NCBI GenBank assembly: GCA_033855775.1
Contig: JAWVFT010000016.1
Coordinates: forward strand, 1-27,264
Origin: DASVTR01 sp033855775
GTDB taxonomy: Bacteria; Acidobacteriota; Blastocatellia; Pyrinomonadales; Pyrinomonadaceae
Direction of reading: 5' to 3'
Length of the DNA stretch: 27,264 bases
A model generated the notes under the pieces. The model did not search any database. It was not told the origin of the DNA and saw nothing but the letters and a program-made list of their open reading frames with translations. Positions 8,215 through 14,742 of this stretch are shown in pieces (position 1 is the first letter of the stretch; every line of letters starts with the position of its first letter). Position numbers and translations under genes: made by a program.

Positions 8215-8256
8215 CGAAAGGATAGCGCGCGTCTAAGCGAAAGATAGCGCGCGTCT
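8215..8256. repeat. 22-bp period direct repeat abutting the thioesterase stop
   Basis: GATAGCGCGCGTCT occurs exactly at 8221-8234 and 8243-8256, each preceded by CGAAAG or CGAAA. A third degraded unit (GGATGAAAGATGATGCACGTC, about 8261-8281) runs into the thioesterase coding end. Period and composition recall the 23-bp array at 6932-7046. The array ends one base before the thioesterase stop codon (8257-8259). Confidence 0.55.
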
Positions 8257-8778
8257 TTAAGGATGAAAGATGATGCACGTCGTCGTCGCGTGCGCATAGA
8301 GCTTGCCGCTCTCGTCTACGACGCGGCCTTCGGCTGTGGCGGTGCGACCGCCGACGTGTATTACCCGCGCCTCGCAGCGCACGATGCCCGTCTCCGCCGT
8401 CATCGGGCGAATGTAGTTGACCTTGATTTCCAGCGTCGTGTAGCCCACGCCCGCCGGCAGCGTCGAGTGAACGGCGCAGCCCATCGCCGAATCGAGCAAG
8501 GTCGCGGCCAAGCCGCCATGCACGACGCCAATCGGATTGTAGTGATACTCCGCGGGTTCGACCGTGAAGACGGCGCGGCCCTCGCTCAATTCTGTGATGC
8601 CGAAGTCCATCAACGCGCTAATCGGCGGGCGCGGCAATTCGCCCGCGACGATTTTCCGCAAATACTCAATGCCCGACAAACCTCGCGCGGCCTCGGCCAA
8701 CGCGCGCGGGTCTTCCCAACTGAACGTGCGCGTGCGCGTGCGCGTGCGCTTCTCATCTTTGTCAATAGCGCTGCTCAT
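8257..8778 (-). CDS. PaaI-type hotdog-fold acyl-CoA thioesterase
   Basis: A 173-residue single hotdog protein. YNPIGVVHGGLAATLLDSAMGCA contains the HGG motif and the Asp (LLDS) typical of PaaI/YbgC-type thioesterases, and KVNYIRPM is the following conserved strand. It would hydrolyse acyl-CoA to the free acid and CoA, often as a relief valve for stalled intermediates. The start MSSAIDKDEK at 8778 is preferred; a TTG at 8835 would overlap the DinB gene by 11 bp and add a tail without family similarity. No strong ribosome binding site is seen at 8778. The N-terminus contains an (RT)4 run encoded by a hexanucleotide repeat. A second, degraded thioesterase tail lies at 11528. Confidence 0.85.
   Translation of the reverse strand: MSSAIDKDEKRTRTRTRTFSWEDPRALAEAARGLSGIEYLRKIVAGELPRPPISALMDFGITELSEGRAVFTVEPAEYHYNPIGVVHGGLAATLLDSAMGCAVHSTLPAGVGYTTLEIKVNYIRPMTAETGIVRCEARVIHVGGRTATAEGRVVDESGKLYAHATTTCIIFHP
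8725..8748. repeat. (CGTGCG)4 simple sequence repeat inside the thioesterase gene
   Basis: Four perfect tandem copies of CGTGCG encode alternating Arg-Thr residues near the thioesterase N-terminus. A unit is six bases, so gain or loss of copies keeps the frame. The segment precedes the folded domain. Confidence 0.8.
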
Positions 8779-8824
8779 ACTGTTTCGTTTAGAAGCCTCG
8801 GAACTGTGATGAAGAATTGCCTGA

Positions 8825-9286
8825 CTAACTTTCAATCTTCTTCAGCAGGGCAATCTGGCCTGCGTGATAAAGGTCGTGCTGGATAACGCCGTGGAGCAGG
8901 AAGTAGAAAGAGTATTGCTGGCCCGCCACGAGTTTGTCCAAATCCGCGTCCGTCAAATTACGCAACGTCGCGCGCAATTGCTTGTGGCCGCCCTCAAGCT
9001 TTGTTAACGCTTCACGCCAGGCCGTCTCGCTCGTGTCAGGCACGGGCGGCCAATCTTCTTCCGTCTGGATGAGCGCGGTTTCTCCTTCAAGCCGCAGCCG
9101 CGCGACGCCCTCCCAAGCGGCGATGTGAAGCACGATTTCCCAGATGCTATGAGCGCCCGCAAGCGGCCTCGCCGCGCCCTGTTCAGCCGTGACACCGGCG
9201 AGCAACTCTTTCAACGAAGGGCCATGCCACGCCTCGCCCTCAAAAGCGCGCTTCAATTGGCTCCCGATTCTTGCGACCTCGCTCAT
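8825..9286 (-). CDS. DinB/YfiT-family putative metal-dependent protein
   Basis: A 153-residue DinB superfamily four-helix protein. Family features are HSIWEIVLHIAAWE in the second helix and HGVIQHDLYHAGQIALLKK near the C-terminus, which supply the usual three His metal ligands. Members include damage-inducible proteins of unknown role and thiol-dependent enzymes (mycothiol or bacillithiol transferases, maleylpyruvate isomerase). It sits inside the acyl-CoA operon, 85 bp after the MaoC gene and close upstream of the thioesterase. The start at 9286 has AGAAGAG just upstream. The reaction is unknown. Confidence 0.8.
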   Translation of the reverse strand: MSEVARIGSQLKRAFEGEAWHGPSLKELLAGVTAEQGAARPLAGAHSIWEIVLHIAAWEGVARLRLEGETALIQTEEDWPPVPDTSETAWREALTKLEGGHKQLRATLRNLTDADLDKLVAGQQYSFYFLLHGVIQHDLYHAGQIALLKKIES

Positions 9287-9371
9287 GCTCTTCTCAGCCA
9301 GCCTTTCATGTGACGATTAAGTTAATTTAAGACGACAATCGCGCTCTCTTCATCTCTCAGCGATTGCTCGT

Positions 9372-9833
9372 TCAAACGTAGTAGCGCACCAGCCACTCCG
9401 CCGCGCAGCAAGGCTTGTCGCCGCCCTCGCGTTCGACCGTCACGCTCCATGTCGCCTGCGCCCCGCCTTTAATCTCTTCCAACTCACGGAGCGTAAATCG
9501 TCCACGGATGCGCGCCCCGGCTGGCACGGGCGCGATGAAGCGCACGCGATTCAGGCCATAGTTGATGCCCATCTTCACGCCGCCGACCGACATCGCGCGC
9601 CGCGCCAGTTCGCTGAGCAGCGAGAGCGTCAGAAAGCCGTGCGCGATTGTCTGCTTAAACGGCGACTCGCGGGCGGCGCGTTCCGGGTCAATGTGAATCC
9701 ACTGCCGGTCTTCGGTCGCTTCGGCAAACTGGTTGACGCGCTCCTGCGCAACCAACAACCAATCGCTGACGGCAACTTCACGCCCGACTTGTTCGCTAAG
9801 TTCGGCCACGCTTTCGATGTGTGTCGCGCTCAT
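9372..9833 (-). CDS. MaoC-like (R)-specific enoyl-CoA hydratase
   Basis: A 153-residue hotdog hydratase. The stretch from ATEDRQWIHIDPERA through SPFKQTIAHGFLTLSLL matches the MaoC/PhaJ active-site region, with the Asp and His of the hydratase dyad in place. The expected reaction is reversible hydration of trans-2-enoyl-CoA to (R)-3-hydroxyacyl-CoA. The start at 9833 is chosen for GAGGAG about 8 nt upstream; longer frames reach back into the preceding dehydrogenase. It follows that dehydrogenase by 46 bp. As the operon lacks a crotonase-type hydratase, this may be the working hydratase, although its stereochemistry would not suit a typical (S)-specific 3-hydroxyacyl-CoA dehydrogenase. Confidence 0.87.
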   Translation of the reverse strand: MSATHIESVAELSEQVGREVAVSDWLLVAQERVNQFAEATEDRQWIHIDPERAARESPFKQTIAHGFLTLSLLSELARRAMSVGGVKMGINYGLNRVRFIAPVPAGARIRGRFTLRELEEIKGGAQATWSVTVEREGGDKPCCAAEWLVRYYV

Positions 9834-9879
9834 CAAAATCTCCTCATCCATCGTCTTTCGATTTCCTCGTTCGTCATCT

Positions 9880-11091
9880 TTAGCTTGCCGCGTCGGCGCT
9901 CTTGCTTCGCGTGCGCGCTTCAATCTCTTTGATAACGCTGCGCGCGATGACCATGCGATGAACTTCGGAGGCGCCGTCGTAGATGCGGAAGGCGCGAGCG
10001 TGCGTGTAGAAGCTGGCGAGCGGCGTGTCGTGCGAGATGCCGAGCGCGCCGCAGATTTGCACGGCGCGGTCTATCACGCGATTAATCGCTTCGGCGACGA
10101 AGACCTTGCAAATGGACGACTCGCGGCGTATCTCGTCGCCCTGTTCATACTTCCAAGCGGCGTGCATCACCATCATGCGCGAAGCGTGCAGGTCAATCTC
10201 CGAGTCCGCAATCATCCACTGAATCGCCTGATGCTCCGCGAGTTTCTTGCCGAAGGCTTCACGTTCGAGAGAGCGCGTGGTCGCAATCTCCAAAGAACGC
10301 TCAGCCACGCCGAGCCAGCGCATGCAATGTGTCAAGCGCGCAGGGCCGAGCCTGACCTGCGACATCCTGAACGCTTCGCCGACGCGCCCGAGCACAGCCG
10401 CGTCCGGCACACGCACACGCTCATACGTCAACTCGCAATGGCCGCCGAGTCCGTGGCCGCCCATGACCGGCACGGCCCGGACGACTTTAAAGCCGGGCGC
10501 ATCGGTCGGCACGAGAAACATCGTCGCGCCTTGATAGATTGGCACGTCCGCGTCAGTGACGGCCATCGTGATAGCGAGGCTCGCGCCCAACGCGCCGGAG
10601 ATGAACCACTTGTGGCCGTTGATTTCCCAACCGCCGTCAACCTTGACGGCGCGCGTCCTGAGCATCGTCGGGTCGGAGCCGCTGCCGGGCGCAGGCTCCG
10701 TCATCGAAAAGCAGGAGCGGATGCGGCCTTCGACGAGCGGGCGCAAATACTGCTCGCGCTGTTCCGTGTTGGCGTAGAGCGAGAGCAAGTGCATGTTGCC
10801 TTCGTCGGGCGCGGCGCAGTGGAGCGCGAGCGGCCCTAAGAAACTACGGCCCGCTTGCTCGAAGAGGACGCACATGCCGATTGTGCCGAGGCCGAGGCCG
10901 CCATACTCCTTCGGCAACTGCGGCCCGTAGATGCCAGCCGCGCGAGCCTTCCCGCGCAGCAGCGTCAACTGTTCCGGCGTGATGCTTTCGCCGGCTTCGC
11001 CCGCGCGCTCAAGCGGGATGACTTCATCACGAATGAACGCGGCCACGCGCTCGCGCAGTTCGACAAGTTCCGGCGGCAAGTTGAAATCCAT
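9880..11091 (-). CDS. Acyl-CoA dehydrogenase, ACAD10/ACAD11 (LvaC-like) type
   Basis: A 403-residue flavoprotein with the normal ACAD order: helical N-domain (MDFNLPPELVELRERV), middle domain (CFSMTEPAPGSGSDPTML, WEINGHKWFISGA) and C-domain (REAFGKKLAEHQAIQWMIADSEIDLHASRMMV, QICGALGISHDTPLASFYTHARAFRIYDGASEVHR). Where many ACADs have the catalytic Glu of YEG, this protein has Asp372 in IYDGASEVHR, as in ACAD10/11 and related bacterial enzymes. ACAD11 and LvaC act on 4-phosphoacyl-CoA produced by an APH-fold kinase, and such a kinase ends this operon. Start MDFNLPP at 11091 lies 17 nt after the MaoC-like gene. Electrons would pass to the operon's ETF. Family is firm; substrate is inferred. Confidence 0.88.
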   Translation of the reverse strand: MDFNLPPELVELRERVAAFIRDEVIPLERAGEAGESITPEQLTLLRGKARAAGIYGPQLPKEYGGLGLGTIGMCVLFEQAGRSFLGPLALHCAAPDEGNMHLLSLYANTEQREQYLRPLVEGRIRSCFSMTEPAPGSGSDPTMLRTRAVKVDGGWEINGHKWFISGALGASLAITMAVTDADVPIYQGATMFLVPTDAPGFKVVRAVPVMGGHGLGGHCELTYERVRVPDAAVLGRVGEAFRMSQVRLGPARLTHCMRWLGVAERSLEIATTRSLEREAFGKKLAEHQAIQWMIADSEIDLHASRMMVMHAAWKYEQGDEIRRESSICKVFVAEAINRVIDRAVQICGALGISHDTPLASFYTHARAFRIYDGASEVHRMVIARSVIKEIEARTRSKSADAAS

Positions 11092-11108
11092 ATGCTTCGC
11101 TCTCTGCC

Positions 11109-11492
11109 TCAATCCTTCGCGCTCTCGCGCACGACTCCGTGCGCTTCACCGCTCATCACTTCTTTGCCGCGCTGGTTGCGGCAGACCCAGGACGACTTGA
11201 GCAGTTTGTATTGCGGCGTCTCCGTCACTTCGATAATCGTCACTTCGCAGCGAATGGTGTCGCCGCTATAGACCGGGCGATGAAACTTGAACGTCATCTC
11301 GCGCGCGATGAAGTTGATGTCACCGCCGATTTTGGTCGGCAGCGTCGCGGTCAACAGCCCGTGCACCATCAGCCTGCCCTGCTCGTCCGGTTGAAGATGG
11401 TGCGTCCCTTCGTCGCCGGAAAACCGGCCGAAGAGGCGCACGTCTTCCATCGTAAAAGTTCGCTCCCAGGCTACTACGTCACCGGCTTTCAT
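11109..11492 (-). CDS. MaoC-like hotdog dehydratase/hydratase (short form)
   Basis: A 127-residue hotdog protein beginning MKAGDVVAWERTFTMEDVRLFGRFSGDEGTHH. The FSGD motif with nearby His and MVHGLLTATLPTKIGG are characteristic of MaoC-like (R)-hydratases; the usual FSGDxNPxH block is partly altered here (GDEGTHH). GGGGA-type spacing upstream (AAGGGGAACGG before the ATG) supports the start. It is the second MaoC-like protein of the operon. One may be a hydratase and the other may work on a different chain length, or the two could form a heteromer. It is followed after 17 nt by the ACAD10/11-type dehydrogenase. Confidence 0.82.
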   Translation of the reverse strand: MKAGDVVAWERTFTMEDVRLFGRFSGDEGTHHLQPDEQGRLMVHGLLTATLPTKIGGDINFIAREMTFKFHRPVYSGDTIRCEVTIIEVTETPQYKLLKSSWVCRNQRGKEVMSGEAHGVVRESAKD

Positions 11493-11527
11493 CCGTTCCC
11501 CTTAACTTTAAAATTCAACGCGGACGC

Positions 11528-11602
11528 TCACTCATGCGACGGCTGCGCGCGAAACAACATGCAGGTCGCCGTGCCGTGCGCGTAGAGTTTGTTTAGCAGC
11601 TG
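11528..11602 (-). pseudogene. 3' remnant of a PaaI-type thioesterase
   Basis: The gap between two operon genes translates on the minus strand as LLNKLYAHGTATCMLFRAQPSHE followed by TGA at 11528-11530. KLYAHGTATCMLF aligns with KLYAHATTTCIIF at the end of the intact thioesterase at 8257-8778. Only the last two dozen codons survive, and the frame has no plausible start. It directly follows the truncated 3-hydroxyacyl-CoA dehydrogenase gene, so a deletion may have joined the two. Confidence 0.7.
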
Positions 11603-11613
11603 GCGCTTCTTCG

Positions 11614-13038
11614 TCAATGGCGCGCGTCATTCAAGTTTTCCTCGTTGATATAAGTCCGGCGCGACGGGTCGTAGTAACTCAAGTGGCCACCCTCCGAGCG
11701 ATAAAAAGTTTCGTTCCCGGCGGCGAGCATCTCTTCGACCCAGGGCGCGATAGCGATGCCTTCATCTTCCATTGCATGCGCCGTCCGCCGCACGCCGAGC
11801 GCGTCCCACAATTCAAACGGCCCCAACTCGTGCGCGTAGCCCCAACGCAGCGCGCGGTCAACGTTGATGAGGTCGTCCGTGATTTCAGGCACGCGGCGCG
11901 CGGCGTAGGCGAGCGTATGGTAAACGGCATGACGCGCGAGCGCGCCAGCCTTGTCGTCTTGTCGCAGCACGAAGGCGAGGCGTTCGGCGAGCGGCTCAAT
12001 CTTCAGGGCTTCGTTAATTGAAGGGATGTCGGGTTCGCGCCGCGCTCGATATTCCAATGTCTCAAGGTCGAGCGTCAGGATGTCTTCCTTCGCGCCGCGC
12101 GGCGGCTTTTTGTAAAAGCCCTGGCCCGTCTTGTCGCCGAGCCGCCCGCGCCGTAGCTGCGCGCTGCGCAGGCGCGCGAATTTTTCGTGACGCAGGACTT
12201 CGCGCGATTCGTCGTGCTCGATTAAGCCGTAGAGATTTTCGCCGACCGCGCCCGCCACGTCCAAGCCGACCAAATCCTGCATGCGAAACAAGCCCGTCCT
12301 GGGGCGACCGATGAGCGGGCTGATGATGGCGTCCGCTTCTTCTATCGTGTAGCCGTTGTCGAGCGCGAAGCCGACCGCCGACGCGAGCGTGATGGAAGCG
12401 AAGCGATTGGCGATGAAGTTCGGCGTGTCTTTGCAGATGATGACGCCTTTGCAGAGGCGTCGCTCCGCGAAGTTGTTCATAAACTCGACAACCTCCGGCT
12501 TCGTTTCTTTCGTCGGAATCACTTCGAGCAGCTTCATGTAGCGCGGCGGCGTGAAGAAATGCGTGCCTAGAAAATGAGCCTTGAAATCGGCGGAAGCATT
12601 GGCGGCGATGCTGGCAATCGGCAGCCCGGAAGTGTTGCTGGAAACGATGCTGCGCGGCTTTCTCGCGCTCTCTATGCGCGCCATCAACTCACGCTTCGGC
12701 TCTAACTGTTCGATGATGACTTCGATAATCCAGTCGCCTTCGCTCACCCACTCGAAGTTGTCATAGAGGTTTCCGATGGTCACAAGTTGCGCCGCTTCGG
12801 GCGCGGCAAAGGCCGGAGGATGCGACTGCTTCAAGCGTTCGAGCGAGGCGGCGACGATGCGATTGCGCGCTTGCGGGCTAGAGAGCTTAAGGCCGCGCTG
12901 CTCTTCTTCGGGCGTCAAATCCGGCGGCGCAATGTCGAGCATGTAGACGGGGATTCCGGCGTTCGCCAAGAGCGCGGCGATGCCTCCGCCCATCGTCCCG
13001 GAGCCGATGACCACCGCGCGGTTGATGCTGTAGCTCAC
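11614..13038 (-). CDS. 3-hydroxyacyl-CoA dehydrogenase lacking the C-terminal hydratase domain
   Basis: About 474 residues from GTG at 13038 (VSYSINRAVVIGSGTMGGG); a TTG at 13065 with AGAGAAGAGAG upstream is an equally possible start. GSGTMGGGIA is the NAD-binding loop, SNTSGLPI and HFFTPPRYMKLLEVIP carry the catalytic region, and CKDTPNFIANR begins the first C-terminal domain; a second 3HCDH repeat follows (LINVDRALRWGYAHELGPFELWDALG). It oxidises 3-hydroxyacyl-CoA to 3-ketoacyl-CoA with NAD+. Related FadN-type proteins continue after the FYRSEGG...YYDP segment into an enoyl-CoA hydratase domain of some 250 residues. This one stops about 15 residues after that segment. It follows the aldolase-like gene in the operon. 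Confidence 0.88.
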   Translation of the reverse strand: MSYSINRAVVIGSGTMGGGIAALLANAGIPVYMLDIAPPDLTPEEEQRGLKLSSPQARNRIVAASLERLKQSHPPAFAAPEAAQLVTIGNLYDNFEWVSEGDWIIEVIIEQLEPKRELMARIESARKPRSIVSSNTSGLPIASIAANASADFKAHFLGTHFFTPPRYMKLLEVIPTKETKPEVVEFMNNFAERRLCKGVIICKDTPNFIANRFASITLASAVGFALDNGYTIEEADAIISPLIGRPRTGLFRMQDLVGLDVAGAVGENLYGLIEHDESREVLRHEKFARLRSAQLRRGRLGDKTGQGFYKKPPRGAKEDILTLDLETLEYRARREPDIPSINEALKIEPLAERLAFVLRQDDKAGALARHAVYHTLAYAARRVPEITDDLINVDRALRWGYAHELGPFELWDALGVRRTAHAMEDEGIAIAPWVEEMLAAGNETFYRSEGGHLSYYDPSRRTYINEENLNDARH

Positions 13039-13081
13039 TCGTGTCTTCGCTTCGATGCGTTGCAAGGCGCGCTCTCTTCTC

Positions 13082-13843
13082 TTAAGCGTTGACGGGCTGC
13101 GCGCCCGCCGTCGCCGCGCGCCCTTCAAAGAGTTCGGGGTCGGTCGCCGCCAGCCGCTTGAGAAAGTCTTTCCACAACAGCGGGAGGACGGGAATGCGGG
13201 CTATCTCCGCCTTGGCGCGGCGCGCGGCTTCGGGCGCAATCGGCGTCGGCTTGAGGCCCAGGCTCTGCGCCGCCCGCGCGACCGAGAGATTGCGCTCTAC
13301 CATGTCTTCGAGCAAGACCATGCGCAGGAACGCGAGTTGGATGTTCTCGCCAATCGTGATGGCTCCGTGATTGGGCAGGAAGACGGCGCGCTTTTCTCTG
13401 AGCGCGACGGCGACGGGCAGCACGCGCTCTTCGTCGGCGGCCAAGCCTTCGTACTCGTCCAGAACAACGCCCACGTCGTCAACCAGCAGGCAACTCTCCT
13501 GATCGTAAATCTCCGGCACGATGCGAAACGCGCTATAGGTGACGACGGACGGAGGATGCGTGTGCGCGATTGCGACGGCATGCGGATTCTCTCTGTGGAT
13601 GATGCCGTGCAGGCGAATGGTGTCGTTGACGTAAGCTTCGCCGTCAATCACCTTGCCCGAAAAATCAACGAGCACGATGTTCTCCGGCATGAGCGTCGCA
13701 AACGACGGCCCGAAGTGATTGACCAGCATGCGGTCTTCGCCGACCGCGACGCTCAAGTGGCCCGCGTTTCCAACGCTCAAGCCTTGACGATAGAGCAGTC
13801 GCGCCGCGCAGCAAATGTCAAACTTGATTGACTCGTCATTCAT
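13082..13843 (-). CDS. Class II aldolase/adducin-family protein
   Basis: A 253-residue protein of the class II aldolase fold. AIAHTHPPSV supplies two zinc His, and PNHGAITIG supplies the third. The N-terminal GLSVGNAGHLSVAVGEDRMLVNHFG fits the substrate phosphate-binding loop. By eye, the position of the FucA catalytic Glu73 (PSSE motif) is occupied by a non-acidic residue in AYVNDTIRLHGIIH, so it looks adducin-like rather than like a classical fuculose-phosphate aldolase. GGAGGG lies about 10 nt before the ATG at 13843, supporting the start. The gene begins 26 bp after the SDR stop. An aldolase in an acyl-CoA operon is uncommon; it might cleave a hydroxylated or phosphorylated intermediate. 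Its activity is unknown. Confidence 0.82.
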   Translation of the reverse strand: MNDESIKFDICCAARLLYRQGLSVGNAGHLSVAVGEDRMLVNHFGPSFATLMPENIVLVDFSGKVIDGEAYVNDTIRLHGIIHRENPHAVAIAHTHPPSVVTYSAFRIVPEIYDQESCLLVDDVGVVLDEYEGLAADEERVLPVAVALREKRAVFLPNHGAITIGENIQLAFLRMVLLEDMVERNLSVARAAQSLGLKPTPIAPEAARRAKAEIARIPVLPLLWKDFLKRLAATDPELFEGRAATAGAQPVNA

Positions 13844-13869
13844 CGTTTCTATCCCTCCGTCTTCTGCCT

Positions 13870-14691
13870 TCACAAGCCGCCCGTCACTTCCAACACTTGC
13901 CCCGAAACGTAATCGCTGAGCGGCGAGGCGAAGAAGAGCACGGCTCCCGCGGCCTCTTCGGGCGTGCCGCCGCGCCCCATCGGAATCATCCTGAAGGCGA
14001 TGTCGCGGTTCGCCTGCGGAATGCCGAGAGCGATGTCTGCCGACTCGCGCGTGAGACGCTCATTCGTTTCCTTCGCCTGCGTCAGCCGCGTCTCGATGAA
14101 GCCGAAGGCGACGGCGTTCACCTGTATATTGAACTGGCCCCACTCTTTCGCCAAGGTCTTCGTCAAGCCGACGACTCCGGCTTTGCCCGCCGCGTAATTC
14201 GCTTGACCAGCGTTGCCGCGCGTTCCCGTCGTCGAACTGACGTTGACAATCTTGCGCGCCGCAGCGCGCCCCTCCGCTTCCTTCTCGCGCTTCGCCGTCT
14301 CGCGCAAATATTCGGAAGCGGCGCGGATGATGCGAAACGGCGCGGTCAGATGCACGTCCAGCATCGCCTGCCACTGCTCGTCCGTCATCTTGTGCGCCGT
14401 GCCGTCCCAGGTGTATCCGGCGTTGTTGACGATGGCATCAAGACGCCCGTAAGCGTCTATCGTCGCCTTAATCAAACGCGGAGCGAAGTCCACGCCTGTC
14501 ACGTCGCCCGCCACAGCCAAAGCCTCGCCGCCCGCAGCCTTAACTTCCTCGACTGCTTCCCGCGCCGGCCCCTCGTCAATGTCCGACAGCACAACGCGCG
14601 CCCCATGCGCGGCAAACAACACGGCGCACGCGCGACCGATGCCACGCCCCGCGCCCGTGATTATCGCCACTTTTCCATCCAACAGTTGCAT
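13870..14691 (-). CDS. Short-chain dehydrogenase/reductase (FabG-like)
   Basis: A 273-residue SDR with all family landmarks: TGAGRGIG dinucleotide loop, a DIDE acidic residue after beta-2 that favours NAD(H), NNAG, the catalytic Ser in NVSSTTGTRG, and YAAGK with Tyr and Lys. The C-terminus SDYVSGQVLEVTGG is standard. GGGGAG sits about 5 nt before the ATG. It would interconvert a hydroxy- and keto-acyl-CoA or related alcohol. It lies between the ligase (51 bp upstream) and the aldolase-like gene. A second SDR of the operon has decayed (16448-16710), so this may be the one retained. Confidence 0.92.
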   Translation of the reverse strand: MQLLDGKVAIITGAGRGIGRACAVLFAAHGARVVLSDIDEGPAREAVEEVKAAGGEALAVAGDVTGVDFAPRLIKATIDAYGRLDAIVNNAGYTWDGTAHKMTDEQWQAMLDVHLTAPFRIIRAASEYLRETAKREKEAEGRAAARKIVNVSSTTGTRGNAGQANYAAGKAGVVGLTKTLAKEWGQFNIQVNAVAFGFIETRLTQAKETNERLTRESADIALGIPQANRDIAFRMIPMGRGGTPEEAAGAVLFFASPLSDYVSGQVLEVTGGL

Positions 14692-14742
14692 AACGCTCCC
14701 CGCGCTTTCGCAATCTTCATCAAAGAAATTTTTGAAAGGCTC

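Noticed and set aside
9733..10839. Plus-strand open frame (368 codons) opposite the ACAD10/11-type dehydrogenase
   Set aside because: Same reason: a shadow of a well-supported minus-strand gene, with no recognisable protein.
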